45,029 nucleotides of DNA from SIG589 sp964566175 (GTDB lineage: Bacteria; Bacillota; Clostridia; Oscillospirales; Acutalibacteraceae): NCBI GenBank assembly GCA_964566175.1, contig CAZMHU010000013.1:1-45029 (forward strand). The letters run 5' to 3'. The notes below the pieces were generated by a model. That model did no database searches and was not told where the DNA came from. It saw nothing but the letters and a program-made list of their open reading frames with translations. The translations under genes were made by a program, and so were the position numbers. Positions 1 through 8,889 of the stretch are shown here, one piece after another; positions within the stretch are counted from its first letter, which is position 1; each line of letters starts with the position of its first letter.

Positions 1-1466
1 GTCGGGAACAGCAGGACATCGCGTATCGATGCCGAGTTTGTAAGCAACATAACAAGGCGGTCAACACCGAAACCGAGTCCACCTGTGGGCGGCATACCGT
101 ATTCGAGTGCTTTAACGAAGTCGTAATCAACCTCGGCGTTGCAGTTGGGGTCGGCTGCTTTTCTTGCGGCAACCTGCTTTTCAAAGCGTTCGCGCTGGTC
201 AATGGGGTCGTTAAGTTCGGAGAATGCGTTTCCGAACTCGGTCGCGTTGATAAAGTATTCAAAACGCTCGGTAAACGCAGGCTCATCAGCCTTGCGCTTG
301 GCAAGCGGACTGTTTTCAACGGGATAATCATAAATGAATGTCGGCTGTATGAGTTTTTCTTCAACATACGCATCGAACAGTTCAACCAAAACAGTGCCCT
401 TTGTTGCATCTTCGGGAACTTCAACATGGAGAACTTTAGCACATTCGCGTGCGGCGGCATCGTCTGCCCAATCGTAATAGTCACAGCCGGCATATTTCTT
501 TACTGCCTCGACCATTGTAAGACGTTCCCAGTGACTCATATCAATTCTCTGTCCTTGATAATCAATAACAAGACTGCCGCAGATGCGCTCGGCGAGAAGT
601 TTGTAAAGTTCTTCAACAAGGTCCATCATACCGCGGTAATCGGTGAATGCCTGATAAAGTTCAATCGTTGTGAATTCGGGGTTGTGCTTTGTGTCCATTC
701 CTTCGTTGCGGAAAATGCGGCCAACCTCATAAACACGGTGCATACCGCCGACGATAAGACGCTTTAAGTAAAGTTCGGTCTCAATGCGGAGATACATATC
801 CATATCAAGAGTGTTGTGGTGTGTCTTGAACGGACGTGCTGATGCACCGATTTCAATCGGAACGAGTATGGGAGTATCGACCTCTAAAAATCCCTTGCTG
901 TCAAGATATGTGCGGATTTCTTTAAGTATCTGCGAACGCTTTAAGAATGTATCACGTACGTCGGGATTTACAATAAGGTCAACATAACGCTGACGGTAAC
1001 GTAAATCGTTATCTTTAAGACCGTGGAACTTTTCGGGAAGGGGGAGAAGTGATTTTGACAAAAGTTCAATTTTTTGAGCGTGAACGGAAATTTCACCTGT
1101 CTGTGTTTTGAAAACAAAACCCTCAACACCGATAATGTCACCGATGTCGTATTTTTTGAAATCGGCGTATTCTTCCTGACCTATATCGTCACGGCGAACA
1201 TAAAGTTGAATAGTGTCGGTGCTGTCCTGCAATCCCGCAAAACTTGCCTTACCCATAACGCGGCGGCTCATCATTCTGCCTGCAATGCGTACGGTCTTGC
1301 CGTCAAACGAGTCAAAATCCGCCTTTATGTCTGCCGCATAAGCATCAAAATCAAAGAATGTTTTTTCATACGGGTTTTTGCCCTCGTTGCAAAGGGTTGC
1401 AAGTTTATCGCGACGCACCTTTAAAAGTTCGCTTAAGTCCTGCACGGTATTATTGTTATCAGCCAT
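1..1466 (-). CDS. lysS: Lysyl-tRNA synthetase, class II (3' end cut by window)
   Basis: This enzyme charges tRNA-Lys with lysine in the cytoplasm. The reading frame runs from an ATG at 1466 (protein begins MADNNNTVQDLSELLKVRR) to the window edge. The last visible residues include the class II motif 3 region GLGFGVDRLVMLL followed by SASIRDVLLFP, which lies very near the C-terminus in LysS proteins, so only roughly a dozen residues should be missing. About 488 codons are visible, matching a family length near 500. It lies 46 bases downstream of greA on the same strand, the usual greA-lysS order of Firmicutes, and is probably co-transcribed with it. The identification is firm; the stop codon is not seen. 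Confidence 0.95.
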   Translation of the reverse strand, partial: MADNNNTVQDLSELLKVRRDKLATLCNEGKNPYEKTFFDFDAYAADIKADFDSFDGKTVRIAGRMMSRRVMGKASFAGLQDSTDTIQLYVRRDDIGQEEYADFKKYDIGDIIGVEGFVFKTQTGEISVHAQKIELLSKSLLPLPEKFHGLKDNDLRYRQRYVDLIVNPDVRDTFLKRSQILKEIRTYLDSKGFLEVDTPILVPIEIGASARPFKTHHNTLDMDMYLRIETELYLKRLIVGGMHRVYEVGRIFRNEGMDTKHNPEFTTIELYQAFTDYRGMMDLVEELYKLLAERICGSLVIDYQGQRIDMSHWERLTMVEAVKKYAGCDYYDWADDAAARECAKVLHVEVPEDATKGTVLVELFDAYVEEKLIQPTFIYDYPVENSPLAKRKADEPAFTERFEYFINATEFGNAFSELNDPIDQRERFEKQVAARKAADPNCNAEVDYDFVKALEYGMPPTGGLGFGVDRLVMLLTNSASIRDVLLFP

Positions 1467-1512
1467 TTAAATCACTTCCCTCTAAAAATTACGGAAAAGC
1501 GGCAATTCGCTT

Positions 1513-1983
1513 TTATCCGATTATTTCAATAATTTTAAACACGATTTCGCCCGACGGAGCCTCGGCCACGACCTGTTCGCCCGCCTTGTGTCCGATAAGA
1601 GCTTTGCCTACCGGTGACTCGTCGGAAATAAGACCTTTTTTAACATCTGCTTCGGGTGAACCGACAATCTGGTATTCGCATTCTTCGTCAAACTCAACAT
1701 CCAAAACCTTTACCTTTGAACCGAGTTGAACGGTATCGCTGGTTTCGCCGCCGGAAATAATCTCAACATTTTTGAGCATAGCCTCGAGTTCTACAATGCG
1801 GGCTTCGATTTTAGCCTGTTCGTTTTTGGCCTCGTCGTATTCGCTGTTTTCGGAAAGATCGCCGTAGCCGCGGGCAACCTTGATTTTTTCTGCAATATCT
1901 TTGCGCCCCTCAGTCTTGAGGTGTTCAAGTTCATCCTCAAGTTTTTTAAGCCCCTCATCGGTCAATTTAATAGTTTTAGCCAC
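1513..1983 (-). CDS. greA: Transcription elongation factor GreA
   Basis: GreA enters the secondary channel of RNA polymerase and stimulates cleavage of backtracked transcripts. The 156-residue protein has the normal length and two-part build: an N-terminal antiparallel coiled coil (about residues 1-75, with the GDLSENSEYDEAK motif near 41-53 at its tip) and a C-terminal FKBP-like globular domain (about 80-156) containing SPVGKALIGHKAGE. The start is GTG at 1983, chosen because an AAAGGAGA ribosome site lies nine bases upstream and no ATG fits better. It heads a likely operon with lysS. A TATAAT hexamer occurs upstream, near 2099-2104, but I could not assign a convincing -35 element. Confidence 0.97.
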   Translation of the reverse strand: MAKTIKLTDEGLKKLEDELEHLKTEGRKDIAEKIKVARGYGDLSENSEYDEAKNEQAKIEARIVELEAMLKNVEIISGGETSDTVQLGSKVKVLDVEFDEECEYQIVGSPEADVKKGLISDESPVGKALIGHKAGEQVVAEAPSGEIVFKIIEIIG

Positions 1984-2134
1984 TGTTAATAATCTCCTTT
2001 AATAAGTGTTTTGGCACAAAGCGTTTGTGTGCTGTGCCTGTGGAATAATACGCAATGGAAAACGTTACTTATTCTTCCTGTGCGGAACAATAAAATACAT
2101 TTATATACCGAAATACAAAGTCAAGCACAAAAAG

Positions 2135-2153
2135 ACCGACAGAAACTGTCGGT
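2135..2153 (-). terminator. Terminator of rpsT
   Basis: A perfect 8-bp stem (ACCGACAG / CTGTCGGT) with a three-base loop is followed, reading on the minus strand, by a CTTTTTG tract. It lies about 110 bases past the rpsT stop codon. The rest of 1984-2259 holds the greA leader and no recognisable gene. Confidence 0.8.
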
Positions 2154-2259
2154 GCAAACTCAGTGTGACAGCAAAAAACAGACCTTGCGACAACCCGACC
2201 CGAACAAGAGCGTACAGGCCGGCTTGACAAAGTCCGAAATGCTTAAATCACAAAGCACG

Positions 2260-2523
2260 TTAAGCCTCTACTTTATTAAGACGCTTAACAAGAGCAGATT
2301 TCTTTCTTGCGGCATTGTTCTTGTGAAGGATACCCTTTGCTGCGGCTACGTCGATTTTCTTAACGGCGAGTTTTACAGCAGTTTCCTTATCAGCAGTGCC
2401 GGCAGTAATAGCAGCGTCAGCCTTCTTTATGGAAGTGCGGAGCTCAGAGCGGAAACTCTTGTTGCGCATAGCATTGTTCTGATTTACGATAACACGCTTC
2501 TTTGCAGATTTGATGTTAGGCAT
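2260..2523 (-). CDS. rpsT: 30S ribosomal protein S20
   Basis: S20 binds 16S rRNA early in assembly of the small ribosomal subunit. The 87-residue, lysine/arginine-rich, helical protein begins MPNIKSAKKRVIVNQ and contains MRNKSFRSELRTSIKKA, both typical of S20. The ATG at 2523 is preceded by a strong AAGGAGGTGG ribosome site. An upstream in-frame extension of about 150 residues is open but has no ribosome site and no S20 similarity, so the short start is used. The gene is transcribed divergently from gpr, the same order as in Bacillus. Confidence 0.98.
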   Translation of the reverse strand: MPNIKSAKKRVIVNQNNAMRNKSFRSELRTSIKKADAAITAGTADKETAVKLAVKKIDVAAAKGILHKNNAARKKSALVKRLNKVEA

Positions 2524-2557
2524 AGTTCCACCTCCTTGTGAAATTTCAAGTAAAGTT

Positions 2558-2586
2558 ATTTTATCACTTATTGAGCAAGATTGCAA
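2558..2586 (-). promoter_or_regulatory. Sigma-A promoter of rpsT
   Basis: On the minus strand a TTGCAA -35 (2581-2586) and a TAAAAT -10 (2558-2563) are separated by exactly 17 bases, about 35-40 bases before the rpsT ATG. Confidence 0.65.
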
Positions 2587-2623
2587 CACTTTTTTTAAAA
2601 AATATGCAAAATAGCCGTTTTTT

Positions 2624-2652
2624 GTATATGACGTACGCAACTGCGAATAATA
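2624..2652 (+). promoter_or_regulatory. Possible forespore-type promoter of gpr
   Basis: GTATA (2624-2628) followed after about 15-16 bases by GAATAATA (2645-2652) resembles the -35/-10 pattern used by sigma-F/sigma-G. The family context (gpr is a forespore gene in Bacillus) makes this reasonable, but the match is weak and the leader would be very short. Confidence 0.3.
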
Positions 2653-2668
2653 CTTTCGGTGATGTTGT

Positions 2669-3484
2669 ATGTTTGTCAGAACAGATTTGGCATGGGAAGC
2701 ACATTTTTCACAAGAAAAAAGCGAAAAGGGGGTCGGCGTTTGCGAGCGTACCGAAAAAGGAATAAAAATAACCGATATTACAGTTGAAAGCGACATAGCG
2801 GCAAAACGCCTTTCAAAGAAAAAAGGAAGATATATAACCGTGCATATCGGCAACATAGCCGATGGCCTTGCCGAGGCGGATGGTGCGGCAGACATATTGG
2901 CTGAAGAACTGTCGCGTCTATTGCCGGTTTTTTCGCGGGCACTTTTTATAGGGGTAGGTAATTCCGAACTCACTGCCGATGCGCTCGGACCGAAAACGGC
3001 GAATGGAATATTGGCAACACGTCACATAGAGCGGGAATTTGCATCGGAGATAGGGCTTGACGGACTTAAAAGCGTTGCTGTACTCTCGACAGGGGTGCTC
3101 GGTAAAACAGGAATGGAAACATTTGAGATAATAAAAGCGGTCTGCGATACCGTAAAGCCTGATGTTGTAATAACCGTGGACGCGCTTGCGGCGGCTGACA
3201 ATGCGAACATCGGAAAAACGGTGCAGATTTGTGACTGTGGAATATCACCCGGTTCGGGGGTTGGAAACCGACGGCGAGAGATAAGTCATACAACGCTCGG
3301 TGTTAAGGTTGTTGCGGTTGGTGTCCCGACGGTTGCCGATTTTTCACACGTGCGTGAGGGTTTAATAGTTACGACGCGCGATATAGATTTGCTGACAAAG
3401 CGTGCGGCGGAACTTTTGTCCCACGCGGTAAACTTTGCTTTGCAACCCGACATCGACCGTGAAGTTTTGCTTTCTCTCGTCTAA
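2669..3484 (+). CDS. gpr: Germination protease GPR (spore protease)
   Basis: GPR is an aspartic-type endopeptidase (peptidase family A25) that degrades small acid-soluble spore proteins when a spore germinates, freeing amino acids and exposing DNA. The 271-residue protein starts MFVRTDLAWEA, the usual N-terminus around the proenzyme processing site, and contains the family blocks FIGVGNSELTADALGPK and TVDALAAADNANIGKTVQICDCG, followed by GISPGSGVGNRR. It is somewhat shorter than Bacillus GPR (about 370) but close to clostridial forms. The ATG at 2669 follows a GGTGAT ribosome site. It is followed 41 bases later by spoIIP, the conserved sporulation pair, and shows that the organism makes or recently made endospores. 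Confidence 0.95.
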   Translation: MFVRTDLAWEAHFSQEKSEKGVGVCERTEKGIKITDITVESDIAAKRLSKKKGRYITVHIGNIADGLAEADGAADILAEELSRLLPVFSRALFIGVGNSELTADALGPKTANGILATRHIEREFASEIGLDGLKSVAVLSTGVLGKTGMETFEIIKAVCDTVKPDVVITVDALAAADNANIGKTVQICDCGISPGSGVGNRRREISHTTLGVKVVAVGVPTVADFSHVREGLIVTTRDIDLLTKRAAELLSHAVNFALQPDIDREVLLSLV

Positions 3485-3525
3485 AATCTTTTTTTGCGGC
3501 ATATTATTTATCGGGTGATACGCAT

Positions 3526-4581
3526 ATGAGGAATTTTAAAGCCGCGGCGTTGCTTGCGGTATTATCTTTAATGTCGGTCGGGTTGGTGGTGTATGGCGGT
3601 GTTGCGGCGGTATTTATGCCGTTGCCCGTCAGTGGTGCTGTGCGGGGAAATTTTTCGTCTGCACAGTCTTCCGAGGTTTCCGCTGAACAAACACTTGAAG
3701 TTTCATCAATCCCTCTGCCGACTGTCGACAGTTCGGAAAATACATCCTCACATCAAGAAAATGTCGTTGCGACCGACGCGGGTGGAACGGTGAGTGGAAA
3801 AATTGTCACAAGGTTTATAAATCCTCAAAACGCACCGCTTAAATACGGCAATGTTTATATCAAAAACAACAGCGGTGCGGAAATTGATATTAAAGATGAA
3901 TTCGAAAAGGGAATAGCCTTTAAAATCGAAAAAAACGACCAACCGCAGGTTTTGATAATGCACACCCATACTACCGAGTCATATATGCTCACCGAGCGAG
4001 ATTATTATACAACGTCCGACCAATCGCGAACGACCGATACCGAGAAAAATATGGCGGCGGTTGGGGAAAATATAGCCGCCGAACTCACATCGGCGGGGAT
4101 TTCCGTTCTGCACGATAAAACACTTCACGATTATCCGTCCTATAACGGAAGTTATTCGGCAAGTGCTAAAACAGTAAACACATATCTGAAAAAATATTCG
4201 TCTATCAAGGTCGTGCTTGATGTCCACCGCGATGCAATAGGCGGTAACGGCAGTGATAAAGTAAAAGTTGTTAAAGAAATAGACGGAAAATCCGCCGCAC
4301 AGGTAATGCTCGTTATGGGAAGTCAAACAGGGAAAATAACAGGCTATCCCGAATGGAAACAAAATCTGCGCCTTGCAATGCGTTTTCATCAAAATATAGA
4401 AACGATGTATCCGTCACTCGCACGGCCGATACTTTTGGCATCAAAAAAATATAACCAAAATCTCACAACAGGCTCAATGCTTATAGAAATAGGGACGGAT
4501 GCCAACACGCTTGATGAGGCGCTTTATTCCGGCACGCTTGTCGGAAAGGCACTTGCGAAGACGCTGAGTGATTTAATGTAA
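3526..4581 (+). CDS. spoIIP: Stage II sporulation protein P
   Basis: SpoIIP is the amidase/endopeptidase of the DMP complex (SpoIID-SpoIIM-SpoIIP) that thins septal peptidoglycan during forespore engulfment. The 351-residue protein has an N-terminal membrane segment (about residues 7-32), a serine-rich linker (about 45-85) and a C-terminal amidase-like domain (about 120-351). Visible family motifs are VLIMHTHTTESY, with candidate zinc ligands, LDVHRDAIG and the C-terminal LIEIGTDANTLDEA. The ATG at 3526 follows a GGGTGAT ribosome site. It is probably co-transcribed with gpr, as in Bacillus. Confidence 0.95.
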   Translation: MRNFKAAALLAVLSLMSVGLVVYGGVAAVFMPLPVSGAVRGNFSSAQSSEVSAEQTLEVSSIPLPTVDSSENTSSHQENVVATDAGGTVSGKIVTRFINPQNAPLKYGNVYIKNNSGAEIDIKDEFEKGIAFKIEKNDQPQVLIMHTHTTESYMLTERDYYTTSDQSRTTDTEKNMAAVGENIAAELTSAGISVLHDKTLHDYPSYNGSYSASAKTVNTYLKKYSSIKVVLDVHRDAIGGNGSDKVKVVKEIDGKSAAQVMLVMGSQTGKITGYPEWKQNLRLAMRFHQNIETMYPSLARPILLASKKYNQNLTTGSMLIEIGTDANTLDEALYSGTLVGKALAKTLSDLM

Positions 4582-4680
4582 ATACGGAGTGACCGCCGCC
4601 GTCAGTGGGTGGGCGAGCAGCGCGAGGTAGGAGGGATACTAGCACCGCAGTGCAGGCAGTTCTCTTATACCCCTAACATA
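4582..4680. other. GC-rich intergenic segment, unassigned
   Basis: About 100 bases between spoIIP and the next terminator are noticeably richer in G and C than nearby spacers. They include a small GCAC-CGCA-GTGC hairpin near 4641-4652. No reading frame, promoter or known RNA was recognised. It could be a remnant of a dispersed repeat. Confidence 0.3.
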
Positions 4681-4686
4681 AAGATA

Positions 4687-4711
4687 CACCCCGAACCAAC
4701 GGTTCGGGGTG
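4687..4711. terminator. Bidirectional terminator between spoIIP and the phosphoesterase gene
   Basis: A perfect 11-bp stem CACCCCGAACC / GGTTCGGGGTG with a three-base loop lies between two converging genes. A GATTTTATTT tract follows on + and a weaker ATCTTTATG tract on -. Confidence 0.85.
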
Positions 4712-4721
4712 CTGATTTTAT

Positions 4722-7700
4722 TTACGCCATTGCGCCTGATGCTGTAATCCGGTTGTTTCCTATATAGCAGTTAGTAGCCATACTACCGCCCGAATAGAAG
4801 TAATACCAGTTTCCCGATATATACTGCCAGCCGGTTTGCATTACGCCACCGGCGTTCAAATAGTAATACGCTCCGCTGACGTATATCCAACCTGTTTGGT
4901 ATGCTCCGTCAGCACCTACATAATAGTATGCTCCATTGTAGTACACCCAAGTGTTTACTGCCATCTTGCCCGAAGCGTCGAGCCAGAAGTTGCCTACCCA
5001 AGTATTAGCTGCCATACTTCCGCCTGATGTCAAGTAATAGTATGCTCCACCAATATACTGCCAGCCGGTCTGCATTACGCCGGCTGCGTTGAGGTAATAA
5101 TACGCTCCGCCGAGGTAGAGCCAACCTGTCTGATACGCTCCGTCAGCGCCGACATAATAGTATGCGTCGTTATAGTACACCCAAGAGTTCACTGCCATCT
5201 TGCCCGAAGCGTTGAGCCAGAAGTTTCCGAACCAAGTATTAGTCACCATACTGCCGCCTGCGTTGAAATAATACCAACTGCCGCCTATACCCTGCCAGTT
5301 TGTGAGCATCTTGCCGTCGGTGTCGAGATAATACCATACACCGCCGAGACAAAGCCAACCGGTTTCCATAACACCGTCGGTTCCGAGGTAGTAATACGTT
5401 CTGTCTAAATAAAGCCAGCCTGTCTGCATTACGCTGTTTTCATCGTAATAGTAACGGTTGCCGTCAACGTCAATCCAACCGATTAGTTTTTTCGCTGTGG
5501 TTGCTTTTGTGCCTTCACTTGCGGGTGATGCACTAAGTTCTTCTGTAGCGGCAACGCGCTGATAGAATGTGTATTCGGTGTTGGCGGTAAGGTCTGTGAA
5601 CACATTGCTTCTATGCCAAATCTTGCCGTCTTTTGAATATTCATATCCCGAAACTTCTTTGAGTGTTACAGAAGTTTCGGTAACACTTTCTACCGTCGGA
5701 GCGGCAGGCGCTTTAGCCGAGGGCTTTTCCGTTTTAACGGTGAATCCTGCCGACGCGGGCGATGCTTTAAGTTCAGCGGTTTCGGCTTTGCGCTGATAGA
5801 ATGTGTATTCGGTGTTGGCGGTAAGATCTGTGAATACGTTGTTTGTCTGCCAAACAGTACCGTCTTTCGAATATTCGCAACCCGAAATCGGCTTGAGTGT
5901 TATTTCTGTATCGGTTTTGGAAAGGAGTGTCGGTGCGGCGGGGGCACTTTGAGTTGCCTTGCCGTACTGAATTGTTGTTGTGTTCTTTGCTGCGTTAAAA
6001 AATTTGTTTTGAAGGGTTGAGTAGGATGTAAATCCGAGACGGTTGTTTTCTTCGTCTACGCCTATAACCGTTACAAGACCCAAGCCCTGATAGTTTTGGT
6101 CATCGTTTTGATTATCAATAAGAAGTTGATATACGGTGTTTCCGTTATCACCCGTGACGGGAACACTAACCATATCGGAACTGCTCTCGTGACCGCAGAT
6201 ATAAAGGAACATATTGCTGTGTTTTTTAATAAACTTCTCTAAAACTTGCTGTGCGCTGTTTGAGTCTGCACGGTCGTTGAAAACATATGTGTCCGAGCCG
6301 CCATTCGTCGGTTCTTGCAGGCTTCCGTCTGGCATAAGGTGGCTGTGTGTAACAACGATTACCTTATGGTCGGGGTGAGCCTCAATAGCGTTGTCTGCCC
6401 ATTCGAGAACAGCGTTTCTCGGATATATCTCAAGTGCCATAACAAGATATTTTTCGCTGCCGGCATCGACGGTGTAATATGCGTTTACAAGCGAGTCACC
6501 GGTAACCGATGTGCAGGTGGTGTAGTTAGTGTAATCAATAGTGTCGCGGTTGAAAAGCAAATCAAAATATGTGAGTTTGCGTCCGACATTTTCGCTGTAT
6601 GCACCTTTGTCTCTGCCCGCATTGTAATCGTGGTTTCCGGGAGCGAGGGCAAAGGGGATACTTGCGTTTTCAAGAAGCTTAATTCCGTCGTACGCACGAC
6701 GCCATTCCGCCATTGATGACTGTTCGGTAAGGTCGCCGACCGAGAGAACACCCTTGATGTTATATGCCGTTTTGTTCTGGGCAATCCAACCCATAATATT
6801 AGTGTAGTATGCGGGGTATTCGAGGTTCACTTTTTGCTCGTCGGGCATAACAACGAATGTGTAATCGTAATCATTAGGGTCAAAATCACTCGTGTCCGAG
6901 AGCATGGGAGAAGTGAAATCGTCGTACTTTGCGGTGAGAGTGATATCGGCAGTTCCGATATTATATGTATCGCCCGCAGAGTAGTTTGTCGTGCCATCCG
7001 ACCAAGCGGTAAAGTCCTTGGCGACCGGCAGATAGTCCATTGAACGGATTGTGTATTCGGTATTTTTCTTTACCCATTCATAATGTGAGCCTACAACAGC
7101 ATCGCCGCTGTCGTATGTTACTTTAACATAGTCGTTGTTTGCCGTTCCGGGAACTATTGACAGATTGTCAAGGAAAACAGCGGAACTGTCTGCGTAGTAG
7201 AGAAGCGTTACGGTGATTGAAGTGTTGTCGCCTGAATTGAACGCAACGGCAGTGTTTTGAAAATCGGCGTTGTACTGCGCGTTAACACCTTGTGAAACGA
7301 TTGTAATGCCGTTTTTGTCGCTGATTTTAACTTCGCGCATATCTGACGGCTTGTTTCCGTTTGAGGTAGTGGGACTTTTAATAAGCCAGTCGAAAGAGAA
7401 AATATAATCCGTGTTTGCGGCAACATCAACATCAAAACAGAAATAGTTGTTGCGGTGTGTTATAGCCGCCGAATTTTTTCCTTCTGCCGCCTTTTCAGTT
7501 GAAACTTTGCCGCTCCACCAAACCGAGTTGGCGTCCGAATACCAAAGTCCGTCGGTGCTCTTGCCGCCTATTGTATTGTAAAGAAGCGGCGTTTCCGCGG
7601 CGGTGTTTTCATAACCCGAATCGGGCCAGAGGTTGTTAATGTTGAATTTTGCAGTCAAAGCAGTGTTTGCCGCAACGGTAAAGGTGTAAACGAGGTCGGT

Positions 7701-8591
7701 GGAAACGCGCTTGTTGTCCGAATACCATCCCTCAAAGGTGTTGCCGTAATAGGGGACGGCGGTAACGGTTGCACTTTGTCCGATAACGCCAGCCTTATCA
7801 CCCTTTACATAACCGCCGTATATTCCGTTTTGGTTTGCGACATCGGCGGTGAAGGGGGTAACTTCATACATTGTTATATCATCGAAAAGTGCCCAACCTG
7901 TGCAGTAGTTTTCAAAAACAAGACGAGCGTGATATTTGTTATCATCACCTGCGGTCAATTTGTGATACTTAATGAAATCATCGGCATTGAACGTAAAGGA
8001 AATATCGGCAAAGTCGCCCGTCCAAGTGGTTGTGCCGTTTCCCGCTTTATTGGCAACATCACTGAATGTCAAAGCGTGTGATGTATACCAAGGCATAGTT
8101 GTGGCAAAACTACGTGCTTGCAACTGTGTTTTGGCGTCGAGACCCATATTTATCATTCTGCCTGTTTGCTTGGTGTTGCCCTCGTTGATGGTTACCTTGG
8201 CAGAAACCTTATAAGTTTTACCCGCTTCAATACGAACGTCCTGCGCTAACTGTTGCCAACTGTTCAAACCGATAACGGCAGTAGCCGAATAGTTTTTATA
8301 AGAGCCTTCGGCAACACCCAGTGTTGCGGGGTAAAACAGTTTTGTGTTGCAGTACTCTGCGCTTAGGTCGCGCCAGCCAACCGGTGCGCCGCTATCAAAC
8401 TCGCCCATGTAGGACGAAGTTTTTTCATCGGTTTCATCGTACAAAACTTTGCCATCCACACCGTCGGCGTTACCGTTAACAATAAGGTTTACGGCTGTCG
8501 TATCCTCGGCGTGTGCCGGCAACATCGTAAGACACGAAAGCGTACCTATTATGAGCAAAACCGACAGTATAGTGCTTAGTATTTTTCTCAT
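4722..8591 (-). CDS. Secreted wall-binding metallophosphoesterase with InlB-type and Fn3-like repeats
   Basis: A 1289-residue exported protein. In order: signal peptide (1-28, ending AHA); carbohydrate-binding-like beta domains (about 35-245 and 325-485); InlB-type repeat segments (about 250-317 and 487-556, with FEGWYSDNK and TLTAKY); a calcineurin-like metallophosphoesterase (about 575-860); two Fn3-like modules (about 883-955 and 962-1033); and choline/glucan-binding-type wall repeats (about 1037-1289). Metal motifs are DEQ (584), GDLT (619), GNHD (652), THSH (748) and GHES (800). The DxQ and GHE forms depart from the classic DxH and GHxH but occur in secreted relatives. The start at 8591 follows AAAGGAGGAAA. 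It probably cleaves a phosphoester outside the cell while bound to the wall; the substrate is unknown. Confidence 0.88.
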   Translation of the reverse strand: MRKILSTILSVLLIIGTLSCLTMLPAHAEDTTAVNLIVNGNADGVDGKVLYDETDEKTSSYMGEFDSGAPVGWRDLSAEYCNTKLFYPATLGVAEGSYKNYSATAVIGLNSWQQLAQDVRIEAGKTYKVSAKVTINEGNTKQTGRMINMGLDAKTQLQARSFATTMPWYTSHALTFSDVANKAGNGTTTWTGDFADISFTFNADDFIKYHKLTAGDDNKYHARLVFENYCTGWALFDDITMYEVTPFTADVANQNGIYGGYVKGDKAGVIGQSATVTAVPYYGNTFEGWYSDNKRVSTDLVYTFTVAANTALTAKFNINNLWPDSGYENTAAETPLLYNTIGGKSTDGLWYSDANSVWWSGKVSTEKAAEGKNSAAITHRNNYFCFDVDVAANTDYIFSFDWLIKSPTTSNGNKPSDMREVKISDKNGITIVSQGVNAQYNADFQNTAVAFNSGDNTSITVTLLYYADSSAVFLDNLSIVPGTANNDYVKVTYDSGDAVVGSHYEWVKKNTEYTIRSMDYLPVAKDFTAWSDGTTNYSAGDTYNIGTADITLTAKYDDFTSPMLSDTSDFDPNDYDYTFVVMPDEQKVNLEYPAYYTNIMGWIAQNKTAYNIKGVLSVGDLTEQSSMAEWRRAYDGIKLLENASIPFALAPGNHDYNAGRDKGAYSENVGRKLTYFDLLFNRDTIDYTNYTTCTSVTGDSLVNAYYTVDAGSEKYLVMALEIYPRNAVLEWADNAIEAHPDHKVIVVTHSHLMPDGSLQEPTNGGSDTYVFNDRADSNSAQQVLEKFIKKHSNMFLYICGHESSSDMVSVPVTGDNGNTVYQLLIDNQNDDQNYQGLGLVTVIGVDEENNRLGFTSYSTLQNKFFNAAKNTTTIQYGKATQSAPAAPTLLSKTDTEITLKPISGCEYSKDGTVWQTNNVFTDLTANTEYTFYQRKAETAELKASPASAGFTVKTEKPSAKAPAAPTVESVTETSVTLKEVSGYEYSKDGKIWHRSNVFTDLTANTEYTFYQRVAATEELSASPASEGTKATTAKKLIGWIDVDGNRYYYDENSVMQTGWLYLDRTYYYLGTDGVMETGWLCLGGVWYYLDTDGKMLTNWQGIGGSWYYFNAGGSMVTNTWFGNFWLNASGKMAVNSWVYYNDAYYYVGADGAYQTGWLYLGGAYYYLNAAGVMQTGWQYIGGAYYYLTSGGSMAANTWVGNFWLDASGKMAVNTWVYYNGAYYYVGADGAYQTGWIYVSGAYYYLNAGGVMQTGWQYISGNWYYFYSGGSMATNCYIGNNRITASGAMA
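4770..5250 (-). repeat. Two 234-bp tandem super-repeats in the wall-binding region
   Basis: The segment coding NTWVGNFWLDASGKMAVNTW onward is repeated with a shift of exactly 234 bases (78 codons). For example, the stretch at 4961-4970 recurs at 5195-5204. Each super-repeat contains several 19-21-residue wall-binding units. This indicates expansion by in-frame duplication. Confidence 0.8.
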
Positions 8592-8622
8592 ATTTTTTCC
8601 TCCTTTGTTATGCACTATACGT

Positions 8623-8651
8623 ATGATACAATAAAAAATTATATAAGTCAA
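8623..8651 (-). promoter_or_regulatory. Sigma-A promoter of the phosphoesterase gene
   Basis: Reading on -, TTGACT (8646-8651), 17 bases, then TATCAT (8623-8628), placed about 32 bases before the ATG at 8591. The rest of 8592-8889 is AT-rich and holds only this and the divergent promoter. Confidence 0.7.
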
Positions 8652-8831
8652 CGCTTATTTTGTCGATTTTGCACATTAGAATATGTTGTTTTTGGGATAA
8701 ATTTATTTTTGAACGATTTTTTCAATCGAACAGGGATTGTAGTATCTCTTTTGAAAAAGTAATTACAATCAAAATATATGGTGTTGTTTTATGTATTTGA
8801 CATACTTTGTTCGTAAAATATGGAAAAGTTG

Positions 8832-8860
8832 TTGAAAAATATATTAAATTATTGTAGAAT
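8832..8860 (+). promoter_or_regulatory. Sigma-A promoter of the HAD hydrolase gene at 8890
   Basis: TTGAAA (8832-8837), 17 bases, TAGAAT (8855-8860), about 30 bases upstream of the ATG. Confidence 0.6.
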
Positions 8861-8889
8861 AATGCTGTATTAAATTTTTGGAGGATATT

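Noticed and set aside
2524..2973. N-terminal extension of the rpsT frame to 237 residues
   Set aside because: The extension overlaps gpr and the rpsT promoter, lacks a ribosome site, and S20 has a clear start at 2523 behind AAGGAGG.
4740..5470. Regular repeats that could look like a CRISPR array
   Set aside because: The period is about 60-63 bases within a 234-base super-repeat, in frame, and codes for aromatic-rich wall-binding units; no constant repeats with unique spacers.
8652..8889. Small gene in the AT-rich spacer before the HAD hydrolase (87-codon frame on -)
   Set aside because: It overlaps the promoter and start of the HAD gene, has no ribosome site and is of low-complexity AT-rich composition.
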